From contig NZ_CACVAD010000038.1 of assembly GCF_902726545.1 (NCBI RefSeq), positions 1 to 44,794 of the forward strand: a DNA stretch of 44,794 bases. Direction: 5' to 3'. This stretch comes from Yersinia artesiana (GTDB taxonomy: Bacteria > Pseudomonadota > Gammaproteobacteria > Enterobacterales > Enterobacteriaceae). A program made the translations under genes and the position numbers. The notes beneath the pieces are model-generated. The model did not search any database, was not told where the DNA came from, and worked only from the letters and a program-made list of their open reading frames with translations. Positions 10,284-20,915 of the stretch are shown here, one piece after another (positions within the stretch are counted from its first letter, which is position 1; each line of letters begins with the position of its first letter).

Positions 10284-11567
10284 ATGGCGTGGAATCAGCC
10301 CGGTAATAACGGACAGGACCGCGATCCGTGGGGGAGCAGCAATAATAATGGCGGCAACTCTGGCGGAAATAACAATAATAAAGGTGGTCGTGACCAAGGG
10401 CCGCCGGATCTGGATGATATTTTCCGGAAACTGAGCAAAAAACTGAGTAGCCTCACCAGTAAAGGTGGCGGCAACGGTAACGGCGGTAATGATAACAATG
10501 GTGCGTCAAAAGGCCCTGGTTTCAGTGGTCGTATCGTTGGTATCGCTGTGGTTGCAGTTGTGGTTATCTGGGCGGCAAGTGGTTTCTATACAATTAAAGA
10601 AGCTGAGCGTGGTGTTGTGACTCGCTTGGGTAAATTAAGCCACATTGTACAGCCTGGTTTGAACTGGAAACCGACCTTTATTGATGAAGTCACCCCGGTT
10701 AACGTCGAATCTGTACGTGAATTGGCGGCATCTGGTGTTATGTTGACCTCTGATGAAAACGTCGTTCGCATCGAAATGAACGTGCAGTACCGCGTGACTG
10801 ATCCGGCCGCTTACCTGTTTAGCGTGACTAATCCGGATGACAGTTTGCGTCAGGCAACTGACAGCGCAGTACGTGGTGTTATTGGTAAATACACCATGGA
10901 CAAAATCCTCACCGAAGGCCGTACTATCGTTCGTAGCGATACTCAGCGTGTACTGGAAGAAACTATTCGTCCATACAACATGGGGATCACCCTGCTGGAC
11001 GTTAACTTCCAGGCAGCACGTCCGCCGGAAGAAGTTAAAGCGGCATTTGATGATGCGATTGCTGCTCGTGAAAACGAACAACAATATATTCGTGAAGCAG
11101 AAGCGTACACCAACGAAGTCCAGCCTCGTGCGAATGGTCAGGCGCAGCGTCTGTTAGAAGATGCCCGTGCTTATGCCGCGCGTAAAGTGTTGGAAGCGCA
11201 AGGTGAGGTTGCTGGGTTTGCGAAATTGTTACCTGAGTATAAGGCTGCACCGGAAATTACCCGTGAACGCCTGTACATCGAAACCATGGAAAGAGTCCTT
11301 GGTCATACCCGCAAAGTATTGGCTAATGATAAAGGCAATAGCCTGATGGTGCTGCCACTGGATCAGCTGATGCGCGGTCAAGGTGCAGATAAATCAGAGG
11401 GTAGCAAGGACAGCAGCCTGATTCGCTTGACTTCACCTTCTGCTGCTAATAGCAGCCAGGAATCTGGTGCAAGTAACTCGAATACCAGTTCAACCAGTGG
11501 CTCTATCATGGATCAGCGCCGGGCGAATGCTCAGCGTGATACTTCCACTCGCGTAGGGAGAGAATAA
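10284..11567 (+). CDS. hflK: FtsH protease modulator HflK
   Basis: HflK is an SPFH/band-7 protein that forms, with HflC, a large inner-membrane cage enclosing the FtsH AAA protease. The 427-residue protein has a Gly/Asn-rich N-terminal cytoplasmic segment (about residues 1-80), one transmembrane helix (about 82-102), the periplasmic SPFH domain with AERGVVTRLGK, a coiled-coil helix rich in Ala and Glu, and a Ser/Asn-rich tail. It starts after a 97-base gap behind hflX and is followed after 3 bases by hflC. Confidence 0.95.
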   Translation: MAWNQPGNNGQDRDPWGSSNNNGGNSGGNNNNKGGRDQGPPDLDDIFRKLSKKLSSLTSKGGGNGNGGNDNNGASKGPGFSGRIVGIAVVAVVVIWAASGFYTIKEAERGVVTRLGKLSHIVQPGLNWKPTFIDEVTPVNVESVRELAASGVMLTSDENVVRIEMNVQYRVTDPAAYLFSVTNPDDSLRQATDSAVRGVIGKYTMDKILTEGRTIVRSDTQRVLEETIRPYNMGITLLDVNFQAARPPEEVKAAFDDAIAARENEQQYIREAEAYTNEVQPRANGQAQRLLEDARAYAARKVLEAQGEVAGFAKLLPEYKAAPEITRERLYIETMERVLGHTRKVLANDKGNSLMVLPLDQLMRGQGADKSEGSKDSSLIRLTSPSAANSSQESGASNSNTSSTSGSIMDQRRANAQRDTSTRVGRE

Positions 11568-11570
11568 CCA

Positions 11571-12575
11571 ATGCGTAAGTCTTTTTTACTTATCGTCGTT
11601 GTGGTGTTAGTCGCACTCTACGCTTCGCTGTTTGTAGTACAAGAAGGTCAACGCGGGATCGTGCTGCGCTTTGGCAAGGTATTACGTGATAGTGATAACA
11701 AGCCTTTGGTATATGCACCAGGCTTACACTTCAAGATACCATTTATCGAAACAGTGAAGACGTTGGATGCCCGTATTCAAACCATGGACAACCAGGCCGA
11801 CCGTTTCGTGACCAACGAGAAGAAAGACCTGATTGTTGACTCATATTTGAAATGGCGTATCAGCGATTTCAGCCGTTACTATCTGGCCACCGGCGGTGGT
11901 GATGTCTCTCAGGCTGAAGTGCTGTTGAAACGTAAATTCAGTGACCGTTTGCGTTCTGAGATTGGTCGTCTGAATGTACGCGACATCGTAACCGACTCTC
12001 GTGGTCGTCTGACTTCAGATGTTCGTGATGCGCTGAACACCGGTAGTGTGGATGATGAAGCCGTGACTACCGAAGCAGATGATGCTATTGCCTCTGCGGC
12101 AGCGCGTGTTGAACAGGAAACCCGTGGCAAACAGCCAGCGGTTAACCCGAACAGCATGGCGGCACTGGGGATTGAAGTTGTTGATGTGCGAATCAAGCAA
12201 ATCAACTTACCGGCTGAAGTCTCTGACGCTATCTTCCAGCGTATGCGTGCTGAACGTGAAGCGGTAGCCCGTCGCCACCGTTCACAAGGTCAGGAAGAGG
12301 CAGAGAAGTTGCGTGCAACAGCTGACTATGAAGTGACTCGTACCTTGGCAGAAGCAGAGCGTCAGGCGCGTATTACTCGTGGTGGCGGTGATGCCGAAGC
12401 GGCTCGTCTGTTTGCTGATGCATTCAGTAAAGACCCTGACTTCTATGCATTCATTCGTAGCTTACGTGCGTATGAAAACAGCTTCAGCAGTGGCAATGAT
12501 GTGATGGTTCTGAGCCCGGATAGTGATTTCTTCCGCTATATGAAATCGCCGGATAACTCAAGCAAACGTCCATAA
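11571..12575 (+). CDS. hflC: FtsH protease modulator HflC
   Basis: HflC is the SPFH partner of HflK in the FtsH-HflKC membrane complex. The 334-residue protein has an N-terminal transmembrane helix (about residues 4-21), then EGQRGIVLRFGKV at the start of the SPFH domain and a long charged helix (AEREAVARRHRSQGQEEAEKL region). AGAGAATAACC immediately before the ATG supplies a ribosome site within the end of hflK. The gene is followed by a terminator, which closes the hfq-hfl transcription unit. Confidence 0.95.
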   Translation: MRKSFLLIVVVVLVALYASLFVVQEGQRGIVLRFGKVLRDSDNKPLVYAPGLHFKIPFIETVKTLDARIQTMDNQADRFVTNEKKDLIVDSYLKWRISDFSRYYLATGGGDVSQAEVLLKRKFSDRLRSEIGRLNVRDIVTDSRGRLTSDVRDALNTGSVDDEAVTTEADDAIASAAARVEQETRGKQPAVNPNSMAALGIEVVDVRIKQINLPAEVSDAIFQRMRAEREAVARRHRSQGQEEAEKLRATADYEVTRTLAEAERQARITRGGGDAEAARLFADAFSKDPDFYAFIRSLRAYENSFSSGNDVMVLSPDSDFFRYMKSPDNSSKRP

Positions 12576-12610
12576 CGACTGCTGTGACAGCTCGTTTTGA
12601 CCGTAACAGC

Positions 12611-12637
12611 AAGGCCCGTTCACGCGGGCCTTTTCTA
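12611..12637 (+). terminator. Rho-independent terminator after hflC
   Basis: The 8-bp stem AAGGCCCG/CGGGCCTT (12611-12618 with 12625-12632) has a six-base loop and is followed by TTCTATTT. It lies 35 bases after the hflC stop. Confidence 0.85.
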
Positions 12638-12673
12638 TTTGGGGCAGTCCTTTTCATTTGATTGAGACAGATG

Positions 12674-12874
12674 ATGAATTCAACGATCTTGTTAGCATTG
12701 GGGTTGGTTTTGGTGTTGGAAGGGCTTGGCCCGATGCTTTACCCCAAAGCCTGGCGCAAAATGATTCTGGCAATGACCCAATTACCGGATGCCACTTTAC
12801 GTCGTTTTGGCGGAGGATTAGTGGTTGCGGGCGTCGTTATCTACTACATGTTGCGTAGCCGCATGGGTGGCTAA
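12674..12874 (+). CDS. yjeT: Small inner-membrane protein YjeT (DUF2065)
   Basis: This 66-residue DUF2065 protein consists of two hydrophobic segments separated by a short loop with KAWRKM, and it contains LEGLGPMLYP and RRFGGGLVVAGVVIYY. The start at 12674 rather than the adjacent ATG at 12671 gives the MNST beginning shared with E. coli YjeT and a better distance from GAGA. Its function is unknown. It sits between the hflC terminator and purA, as in E. coli. Confidence 0.85.
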   Translation: MNSTILLALGLVLVLEGLGPMLYPKAWRKMILAMTQLPDATLRRFGGGLVVAGVVIYYMLRSRMGG

Positions 12875-12880
12875 ATGTAA

Positions 12881-12895
12881 GCACAAAAATTGTGC
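12881..12895. promoter_or_regulatory. Perfect 15-bp palindrome upstream of purA
   Basis: GCACAA and TTGTGC form an exact inverted repeat around three A residues, about 20 bases upstream of the proposed purA -35 element and just after the yjeT stop. It could be an operator or a weak hairpin. It does not match the PurR consensus I know. Confidence 0.35.
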
Positions 12896-12914
12896 AGTTA
12901 TGTGTTAAAAAGTA

Positions 12915-14272
<1,358 letters not shown>

Positions 14273-14311
14273 TTCATTAGCAAATAGCTAAATAATCAGA
14301 ATTCAGACGCT

Positions 14312-14339
14312 AATGAACCGGGCTTATGTCCGGTTCATT
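14312..14339 (+). terminator. Terminator-like hairpin after purA
   Basis: A 10-bp perfect stem (14312-14321 with 14330-14339) has an eight-base loop. The following bases are GTCTCAG rather than a T-run, so termination would be weak or factor-assisted. Confidence 0.55.
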
Positions 14340-14550
14340 GTCTCAGATTCACCTGAAAGTTATCTTCGGCCAGCCATTTTTACATCAAAAAACCCGCCCT
14401 TTATCTAAATGATTAGTCGCAAGCTTTGTGGCTGGTTTATCATTCATCTATAAGTTTCTAAATAGCACTTAGAATCGCACTTATTAACCTATCCAAAACG
14501 TGTCATCTTAGATGGGTTTAAGCCGGGTAAACTGATACTCAGGGGTATAC

Positions 14551-14976
14551 GTGCAGTTAACAAGTTTTACTGATTATGGTTTGCGGGCGCTTACTTATAT
14601 GGCCTCGCTACCTGAAGGCCAAATGACCAGCATTTCTCAGGTGACCGAGGTCTATGGCGTGTCTCGCAATCATATGGTTAAAATAATCAATCAGTTGAGT
14701 CGTGTCGGGTTGGTAACCGCTGTACGGGGGAAGAATGGCGGCATACGGTTAGGTAAACCGGCTGACCAAATTCGAATTGGTGACGTTGTGCGCCAGTTAG
14801 AACCACTTTCTCTGGTCAATTGCAGTAGTGATTTTTGCCATATAACCCCCGCTTGCCGCTTGAAACAAGTGCTTAATCAGGCGGTACAAAGTTTCCTTAA
14901 CGAGCTGGATAACTATACTTTAGCCGATATGGTTCAAGATAATACCCCGCTCTACAAGCTATTACTTGTTGAGTAA
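14551..14976 (+). CDS. nsrR: Nitric oxide-sensing repressor NsrR (GTG start)
   Basis: NsrR is an Rrf2-family repressor with an iron-sulfur cluster that senses nitric oxide and controls NO detoxification genes. The 141-residue protein has an N-terminal winged helix ([14 protein letters not shown], then [17 protein letters not shown] as recognition region) and the three cluster cysteines C91, C96 and C102. It starts at GTG with AGGGG six bases upstream, giving the conserved [11 protein letters not shown]-terminus. It heads nsrR-rnr-rlmB. The ytfE target gene that sits between cycA and ytfF in E. coli is not in this window. Confidence 0.95.
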   Translation: MQLTSFTDYGLRALTYMASLPEGQMTSISQVTEVYGVSRNHMVKIINQLSRVGLVTAVRGKNGGIRLGKPADQIRIGDVVRQLEPLSLVNCSSDFCHITPACRLKQVLNQAVQSFLNELDNYTLADMVQDNTPLYKLLLVE

Positions 14977-15029
14977 TTCTTATAATAAAACACGTATAGC
15001 AAGCTGCTGCTGACAACGGAGGAACCGCA

Positions 15030-17576
15030 ATGTCACAAGATCCATTCTTGGAACGAGAAGCAGAAAAATATGAGTCACCCATCCCTAGCCGGGAATTCAT
15101 TTTGGCTCATCTCGCGAAGCGCGAAACACCAGCCAGCCGTGAAGAGTTGGCAAATGAACTTAATTTATCAGGTGAAGAACAACTAGAAGCGCTGCGTCGC
15201 CGTCTGCGCGCCATGGAGCGCGATGGGCAATTGGTCTTTACCCGTCGTCAGTGCTACGCCTTGCCGGAGCGCCTGGACTTATTGCGCGGGACTGTTATTG
15301 GTCATCGTGATGGCTTTGGTTTCTTACGGGTCGAAGGCAGTAAAGACGACCTGTACCTCTCAGCCGAGCAAATGAAAACCGCGATTCATGGCGATGTGGT
15401 ATTGGCCCAACCTGTTGGCGCTGACCGCAAAGGTCGGCGTGAAGCGCGTATCGTGCGCGTGTTAGTACCGAAAACCAGCCAGATTGTCGGGCGCTATTTT
15501 ACTGATGCGGGTACGGGTTTTGTGGTGCCGGATGATGGCCGCTTGAGTTTTGATATTCTGATCCCACCTGATGCCATCAATGGCGCGCGTATGGGGTATA
15601 TGGTGGTGGTCGAGTTGACCCAGCGTCCGACCCGTCGTACTAAAGCGGTGGGTAAGATTGTTGAAGTGCTCGGTGAGAACATGGGTACCAGCATGGCGGT
15701 AGATATCGCGCTGCGCACTCATGAGATCCCGCATACCTGGCCGCCACAAGTTGAAAAACAAGTTGCTGACCTGAAAGAGCAAGTGCCGGAAGAAGCGAAA
15801 AAAGGGCGAGTGGATTTACGCAATCTGCCCTTAGTGACTATTGATGGTGAAGATGCCCGCGACTTCGATGATGCTGTTTACTGCGAGAAAAAACGCGGTG
15901 GTGGCTGGCGTTTGTGGGTGGCGATTGCGGATGTCAGTTATTATGTGCGCCCGCGCACTGCACTGGATGATGAAGCTCGCAGTCGTGGTAACTCGGTTTA
16001 CTTCCCGTCACAAGTTGTCCCGATGCTGCCGGAAGTGCTGTCAAATGGCCTTTGCTCCCTGAATCCACAGGTAGATCGCCTGTGTATGGTGTGTGAGATG
16101 ACTATCTCCGCACAGGGTAAACTGTCGTCGTATAAGTTCTACGAAGCGGTGATGAGCTCCCACGCGCGTCTGACCTACACCAAAGTATGGCGAATCATTG
16201 ATGGTGAAGAATCACTGCGCGAGCAATATAAGCCGCTGGTGCCGCATCTGTTAGAACTGCATACCATGTACAAGGCGCTGGATCAGGCTCGTGCTGAGCG
16301 TGGTGGTATTGCATTCGAAACCGAAGAAGCCAAGTTTATCTTTAACGCTGAACGGCGTATCGAGCGTATTGAGTCGACAGTGCGTAATGATGCGCATAAG
16401 TTGATTGAAGAGTGCATGATTCTGGCGAATATCGCCGCCGCGCGGTTTGTGGAAAAACATAACGAACCGGCGCTATTCCGCGTGCATGACCGCCCAAGTG
16501 ATGATCATATTTCAGCGCTGCGTAGTGTGCTCAGTGAGCTGGGTCTGACACTGGGTGGTGGTTTGAAACCACAGCCAAAAGATTATGCGGTGCTGATGGA
16601 TGAAGTTGCGGATCGTCCGGATCATGAAATGCTGCAAACCATGTTGCTGCGTTCGATGAAACAGGCGATTTACGATCCGGAAAACCGTGGTCACTTTGGT
16701 TTGGCGTTGGCGTCTTATGGTCATTTTACCTCACCTATTCGCCGTTACCCCGATTTGGCCATGCACCGGGCTATTAAGTACCAGCTTGCCAAAGAGCACG
16801 GTAATGTGAAAGAGCGCTGGACACCAACCGGCGGCTGGCACAGTGAGTACGAAGATATGCTGCAATTGGGCGAACATTGCTCAATGACTGAACGCCGTGC
16901 TGATGAAGCGACTCGTAATGTCGCAGACTGGCTGAAGTGTGATTTTATGCAGGATCAGGTGGGGAAAGTCTTCACCGGGATTATTGCCAGCGTCACTGGC
17001 TTTGGTTTCTTCGTCCGTCTGGATGACTTGTTTATTGATGGTTTGGTACATGTCTCCAGTTTGGATAATGACTACTACCGTTACGATAACATTGGTCAGC
17101 GTTTGATCGGTGAATCCTCAGGTCAGGTTTACCGGTTGGGTGATACCGTGGAAATCCGGGTTGAGGCGGTACACATGGATGAGCGCAAAATTGATTTTGC
17201 TCTGGTTTCCAGTACCCGTAAACCGCGTGGTGAAGGCAAAACGGCGCGTGATAAAGCCAAGAAAGCCGATGGTCAGCGCACGATGCGCGATACCTCCACT
17301 GGCCGTGGTGGTCGTGGTAGTTCATCGAGTTCATCACGGCGTGATAGCGCGCCAGCAGGAAGCGGGCAGAAACGCCCTCGTCGCGCTAAAAAACCGGCAA
17401 ACTTTGAGCCAGATAGTGCTTTCCGTCCGGCAGATGCCGCCGCTAAGTTAGATGACAAAGTGTTGGCCGAGAAAAAGGCCAAAGCTAAAGCGAAAAGAGC
17501 ATCCGCCAAGACCAAGAAAATTGCTGCTGCCACCAAGGCTAAGCGCGCGAAGAAAAAAACCAGCAGTGACCAATAA
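15030..17576 (+). CDS. rnr: Ribonuclease R
   Basis: RNase R is a processive 3'-5' exoribonuclease that degrades structured RNA and acts in tmRNA-mediated quality control. The 848-residue protein has an N-terminal winged-helix segment (about residues 20-85), cold-shock domains, the RNB catalytic domain and an S1 domain (about 645-730). The metal-binding aspartates are D272, D278, D280 and D281 in [13 protein letters not shown], the same numbering as E. coli. The tail after about residue 735 is Lys/Arg/Ala/Ser-rich and longer than in E. coli (813 residues in total), in line with its role in RNA and tmRNA-SmpB binding. An AACGGAGGAA site precedes the ATG, 53 bases after nsrR. Confidence 0.96.
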   Translation: MSQDPFLEREAEKYESPIPSREFILAHLAKRETPASREELANELNLSGEEQLEALRRRLRAMERDGQLVFTRRQCYALPERLDLLRGTVIGHRDGFGFLRVEGSKDDLYLSAEQMKTAIHGDVVLAQPVGADRKGRREARIVRVLVPKTSQIVGRYFTDAGTGFVVPDDGRLSFDILIPPDAINGARMGYMVVVELTQRPTRRTKAVGKIVEVLGENMGTSMAVDIALRTHEIPHTWPPQVEKQVADLKEQVPEEAKKGRVDLRNLPLVTIDGEDARDFDDAVYCEKKRGGGWRLWVAIADVSYYVRPRTALDDEARSRGNSVYFPSQVVPMLPEVLSNGLCSLNPQVDRLCMVCEMTISAQGKLSSYKFYEAVMSSHARLTYTKVWRIIDGEESLREQYKPLVPHLLELHTMYKALDQARAERGGIAFETEEAKFIFNAERRIERIESTVRNDAHKLIEECMILANIAAARFVEKHNEPALFRVHDRPSDDHISALRSVLSELGLTLGGGLKPQPKDYAVLMDEVADRPDHEMLQTMLLRSMKQAIYDPENRGHFGLALASYGHFTSPIRRYPDLAMHRAIKYQLAKEHGNVKERWTPTGGWHSEYEDMLQLGEHCSMTERRADEATRNVADWLKCDFMQDQVGKVFTGIIASVTGFGFFVRLDDLFIDGLVHVSSLDNDYYRYDNIGQRLIGESSGQVYRLGDTVEIRVEAVHMDERKIDFALVSSTRKPRGEGKTARDKAKKADGQRTMRDTSTGRGGRGSSSSSSRRDSAPAGSGQKRPRRAKKPANFEPDSAFRPADAAAKLDDKVLAEKKAKAKAKRASAKTKKIAAATKAKRAKKKTSSDQ

Positions 17577-17647
17577 TGGCCTGTTGATTGTCGGGCGGCC
17601 CTGGTCGCCCGCATTCATTTATATTTAATTATTTATAAAAGAGCATC

Positions 17648-18388
17648 ATGAGCGAAATTATTTACGGCATTCACTCCGTTAAAGCCTTGTTAGACAATGA
17701 TCCACAACGTTTTCTGGAAGTTTTTATTCTGAAAGGTCGTGACGATCGTCGCCTACAGCCCTTGATTGCCGAACTGGAAGCTGCCGGTTTGGTGATTCAG
17801 GTTGCCAGCCGCCAGTGGCTGGATTCACAGGTTGAAGGTGGTGTCCATCAGGGTATCGTGGCGCGAGTCCGTGAAGGGCGTCAGTATCAGGAAAATGACT
17901 TGCCAGCATTGCTGGAAAGTGTAGAAACCCCCTTCCTGTTGGTGCTCGATGGCGTTACTGATCCCCATAATCTGGGCGCGTGTTTGCGCAGTGCAGATGC
18001 TGCGGGCGTCCATGCGGTTATCGTGCCACGGGATCGCTCGGCGCAGCTGAATGCCATCGCCAAGAAAGTCGCCAGTGGTGCTGCTGAAAACGTGCCATTG
18101 ATTAAAGTCACTAATCTGGCGCGTACATTGCGAGTGTTACAAGAACACAATGTCTGGATTGTCGGGACTGCCGGTGAAGCAGACCATACATTGTATCAAA
18201 GCAAAATGACCGGCCCGATGGCATTAGTGATGGGAGCTGAGGGCGAAGGTATGCGCCGTTTGACCCGCGAACACTGTGATGAACTGATCAGCATTCCGAT
18301 GGCCGGGAGTGTTTCTTCACTCAATGTGTCGGTTGCGACCGGTGTGTGTTTGTTTGAAGCGGTACGTCAGCGAGCGCTAAAAATTTAA
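17648..18388 (+). CDS. rlmB: 23S rRNA (guanosine-2251-2'-O)-methyltransferase RlmB
   Basis: RlmB is a SPOUT methyltransferase that methylates the ribose of G2251 in the peptidyltransferase P loop. The 246-residue protein has an N-terminal L30e-like substrate-binding domain (about residues 1-80) and the knotted SpoU domain. The family motifs are [30 protein letters not shown] and [15 protein letters not shown], which form the AdoMet knot. It lies 71 bases after rnr. A 6-bp hairpin at 17592-17611 in the gap lacks a T-run. A 167-bp palindromic repeat begins right behind the gene. Confidence 0.96.
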   Translation: MSEIIYGIHSVKALLDNDPQRFLEVFILKGRDDRRLQPLIAELEAAGLVIQVASRQWLDSQVEGGVHQGIVARVREGRQYQENDLPALLESVETPFLLVLDGVTDPHNLGACLRSADAAGVHAVIVPRDRSAQLNAIAKKVASGAAENVPLIKVTNLARTLRVLQEHNVWIVGTAGEADHTLYQSKMTGPMALVMGAEGEGMRRLTREHCDELISIPMAGSVSSLNVSVATGVCLFEAVRQRALKI

Positions 18389-18392
18389 TATT

Positions 18393-18559
18393 GAAGTTAA
18401 TGACAAAGTGCCCGTATCGGTGAAAACAGGCAGATCGTAAAGACGCCGTAAACCCTTCCCTGGGGGCTCGAGCCGCGCCTTCCCTGGCGCGGACGCTTTA
18501 CTCTTCTCCCTGTCCTCACCTTGCAAGATCGCGTCGTTGGAGTTTGTCAGCAGTCTGAA
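18393..18559 (+). repeat. YPAL-like 167-bp palindromic repeat, copy 1
   Basis: The element starts four bases after the rlmB stop. It aligns without gaps over its whole length to the element at 39038-39204, with about 15 differences (roughly 91% identity). It can fold into a long imperfect hairpin: TGACAAA near the left end against TTTGTCA near the right, 18419-18430 against CCTGTCCTCACC, GTAAAG against CTTTAC, and a terminal CCGCGCC/GGCGCGG hairpin (18473-18479 with 18486-18492). There is no ORF. The length and palindromy resemble the Yersinia YPAL repeats; that name is from memory. The right end runs directly into the rlmB terminator. The spacer between rlmB and aidB (361 bases) holds this repeat, the terminator and the aidB leader. 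Confidence 0.8.
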
Positions 18560-18590
18560 GCCAACATTTCCGGATGTTGGCTTTTTGTTT
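18558..18590 (+). terminator. Rho-independent terminator of nsrR-rnr-rlmB
   Basis: The 10-bp stem AAGCCAACAT/ATGTTGGCTT (18558-18567 with 18574-18583) has a six-base loop and is followed by TTTGTTTTTTA. The palindromic repeat now separates it from rlmB, so the repeat is part of the transcript. Confidence 0.9.
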
Positions 18591-18749
18591 TTTATTTTTC
18601 ACACAGAGAATTTCGCATCACTATCAGCGATATAGAGTGGATTAATCGCTGTTTGTGATGAGTCTGTCAGCAAAAAACCCCGCCTGCACCATACTTAACC
18701 CTGATTTATGAATGCCGATTTCGCAATAAGTACCGAAATGGAGGAAGGT

Positions 18750-20381
18750 ATGGAGTGGCAGACTCATTTGGTTTTTAACCAGCCAGAACCGTTATCTAAC
18801 AGTAATTTATATCTGTCTGATATGGCCTTGCGGGAAGCAGTGATGCGGGAACATGCTGGCTGGGATGGAGAGGATCTTGCTCGGATTGGACTTCAACTTG
18901 GCTCCCAGGAGTCACTGGAATTAGGGCGGCTGGCAAACGCCAATCCACCAGAGTTATTGCGCTATGATGCCGCCGGGCAACGATTAGATCAGGTGCGTTT
19001 TCATCCTGCCTGGTATGTGTTAATGCAAGAGTTGGTTAATCATCGGGTGCATAATTTGCCCTGGCAGGAAGATGCGCGGATAGGCTCTTTTGTCGCCAGA
19101 GCGGCGCGTTTCATCCTGCATGCTCAGGTAGAAGCGGGGACATTATGTCCAATAACCATGACGTTTGGTGCCATTCCGCTGCTGCAAAAAACACTTCCGC
19201 CGTTATTCCAAAGCTGGATACCGACACTGCTCTCAGACCGCTTTGACTCGCATCAAGTCGTCGGTAGCCAGAAACGTGGTTTATTGATTGGCATGGGCAT
19301 GACTGAAAAACAGGGCGGCTCCGATGTGTTAAGTAACTCCACCAGGGCAGAGCCACTGGAGGCTCGCGGCAATGGTGAGGCTTATCGTCTGGTCGGGCAC
19401 AAATGGTTTTTCTCGGTACCACAAAGTGACGCGCATCTGGTGTTGGCCCAAGCCGAAGGGGGGCTATCTTGTTTTTTCCTACCTAAAATATTGCCAGACG
19501 GCAGCTATAACGCCATTCGCTTAGAGCGCTTGAAAGAGAAGCTCGGTAATCGTTCCAATGCCAGCAGTGAAGTTGAATTTGATAATGCGACCGCGTGGTT
19601 ATTGGGCGATGAAGGTGACGGCATTCGCCAAATCCTGAAAATGGGCGGGTATACTCGTTTTGATTGTGCGCTCGGCAGTCATGGCCTGATGAGAAGAGCC
19701 TTCTCCGTCGCGCTGTACCATGCCTGGCAGCGACAAGCCTTTGGTAAAGCACTCGTTGACCAGCCTTTGATGCGGCAAGTGTTAAGCCGTATGGCATTGC
19801 GTTTAGAAGGCCATACCGCGTTATTGATGCGGTTGGCCAGTGCATGGGAAAAAACCGGCGAGGTTCATGAGCAGGTGTTCAGTCGGCTGCTGACGCCAGC
19901 GGCAAAATATCGTGTCTGTGGGCTGGGCAGCGGGTTTGTCGCCGAGGCGATGGAAGTCCTCGGTGGGATTGGCTATTGCGAACAAAGTGAGCTGCCACGG
20001 ATTTACCGTGAAATGCCGGTCAACAGCATTTGGGAAGGCTCCGGCAATATTATGTGCCTTGATGTGCTGCGCACCTTCCGCAAACTCCCCTCCGCGATAG
20101 AAATGCTTCAGCAAGAGTTTTATCCGGTGCGAGGGCAAAATCGGTTGTTTGACCGGGCATGGCGACAATTGCAGCAGCGGCTGAAAAATCCCAAGGAAGA
20201 GCAAGGGCGGGCGATAACGCAGCAACTGTTTGACTTGTGTTGTGCCTCTCAATTGCTGCGGTTTGCCTCGCCGCCATTGGCCGATGCCTGGTGCCGTATG
20301 ACGCTCGATCATCGGGATCAGTACATGGTACCTGAAGCTGTTTGCGCGCTGCTACTCAGTCGCGGTAGCGGCATGAAATAA
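18750..20381 (+). CDS. aidB: Adaptive-response acyl-CoA dehydrogenase-like protein AidB
   Basis: AidB is a flavin-containing acyl-CoA dehydrogenase homologue that belongs to the Ada adaptive response to alkylation in E. coli and binds DNA. The ATG at 18750 is chosen because it has a near-perfect GGAGGAAGG site and the conserved WQTH(L/T)VFNQP N-terminus; an in-frame upstream ATG at 18708 would add 14 unconserved residues. The 543-residue product has MTEKQGGSDV, HKWFFSVPQSDAH and PVNSIWEGSGNIMCLDVLR, typical of the subfamily. It lies alone behind a terminator. I saw no clear Ada box. Confidence 0.95.
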   Translation: MEWQTHLVFNQPEPLSNSNLYLSDMALREAVMREHAGWDGEDLARIGLQLGSQESLELGRLANANPPELLRYDAAGQRLDQVRFHPAWYVLMQELVNHRVHNLPWQEDARIGSFVARAARFILHAQVEAGTLCPITMTFGAIPLLQKTLPPLFQSWIPTLLSDRFDSHQVVGSQKRGLLIGMGMTEKQGGSDVLSNSTRAEPLEARGNGEAYRLVGHKWFFSVPQSDAHLVLAQAEGGLSCFFLPKILPDGSYNAIRLERLKEKLGNRSNASSEVEFDNATAWLLGDEGDGIRQILKMGGYTRFDCALGSHGLMRRAFSVALYHAWQRQAFGKALVDQPLMRQVLSRMALRLEGHTALLMRLASAWEKTGEVHEQVFSRLLTPAAKYRVCGLGSGFVAEAMEVLGGIGYCEQSELPRIYREMPVNSIWEGSGNIMCLDVLRTFRKLPSAIEMLQQEFYPVRGQNRLFDRAWRQLQQRLKNPKEEQGRAITQQLFDLCCASQLLRFASPPLADAWCRMTLDHRDQYMVPEAVCALLLSRGSGMK

Positions 20382-20388
20382 GCTCGAA

Positions 20389-20436
20389 ATCATTTATACA
20401 ACTAATCATTTATACAGCTAGTTATTTATACAACAG
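20389..20436. repeat. Three tandem 16-bp repeats overlapping the 3' end of bsmA
   Basis: Units at 20389-20404 and 20405-20420 differ by one base. A third, diverged unit at 20421-20436 covers the last codons and stop of the minus-strand bsmA gene. Each unit contains TTATACA or TTTATACA. The array fills the gap between the convergent aidB and bsmA genes. It is a possible variable-number tandem repeat. Confidence 0.75.
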
Positions 20437-20730
20437 CGCGTTGGCATACCAAATACCTGGATAAATACTGTCAGACATCATGATAATCAAATAGTAGGGC
20501 GCGCCACTGGCATCGGCCCTGCGTTTAATTTCAGCTTCGATATCCATTGGGCTGCCGAATACTTGAGCTGAAACGGTGCCCACTTTCTGTAAATTAAGGC
20601 TCTGTGCACGGGTGATTTCCTGGGCATAGGGCTGAGCCACAGGTGGCGGAACCGGAGTTACCTGAAAAGCACTGCAAGCTGAGAGTCCCAGTGTGATCAA
20701 AAAGAACACCATTGCGCGTTTTATATTCAT
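20422..20730 (-). CDS. bsmA: BsmA/YjfO-like lipoprotein, DUF1471 family
   Basis: This 102-residue protein starts at 20730, where AGAGG lies a few bases upstream; an in-frame upstream ATG at 20781 would put 17 hydrophilic residues before the signal and is less likely. The signal peptide ends in a lipobox (LGLSAC), so it is a predicted lipoprotein. After a short Pro-rich spacer comes the DUF1471 (YhcN/BhsA) domain: LNLQKVGTVSAQVFGSPMD, then KRRADASGAPYYLII and the C-terminal ANALLYK. E. coli BsmA affects biofilm formation and peroxide and acid stress. Its 3' end forms part of the tandem 16-bp repeat. Confidence 0.85.
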   Translation of the reverse strand: MNIKRAMVFFLITLGLSACSAFQVTPVPPPVAQPYAQEITRAQSLNLQKVGTVSAQVFGSPMDIEAEIKRRADASGAPYYLIIMMSDSIYPGIWYANALLYK

Positions 20731-20915
20731 TTTTGCCTCTTTATCAGCGACGACATCACTGCTAAACCCATTATTTCTCAAGTGTAACGCTGCAACCCCA
20801 AGTATGAGGGAATATCTTGGAAGAAATTGATTTAAGACTTTATATCTTCATTTTGGCACACTGCATCTCTCTGTTATAAGCCTGTTCGCTGCCTGATAAA
20901 CAAAGGATTCTCACC

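Noticed and set aside
18393-18559. ERIC element
   Set aside because: The repeat has neither the ERIC core I know nor its 127-bp length; it is a different palindromic family.
18708-18749. Upstream ATG of aidB
   Set aside because: A near-perfect ribosome site lies before 18750, and the upstream residues are unconserved.
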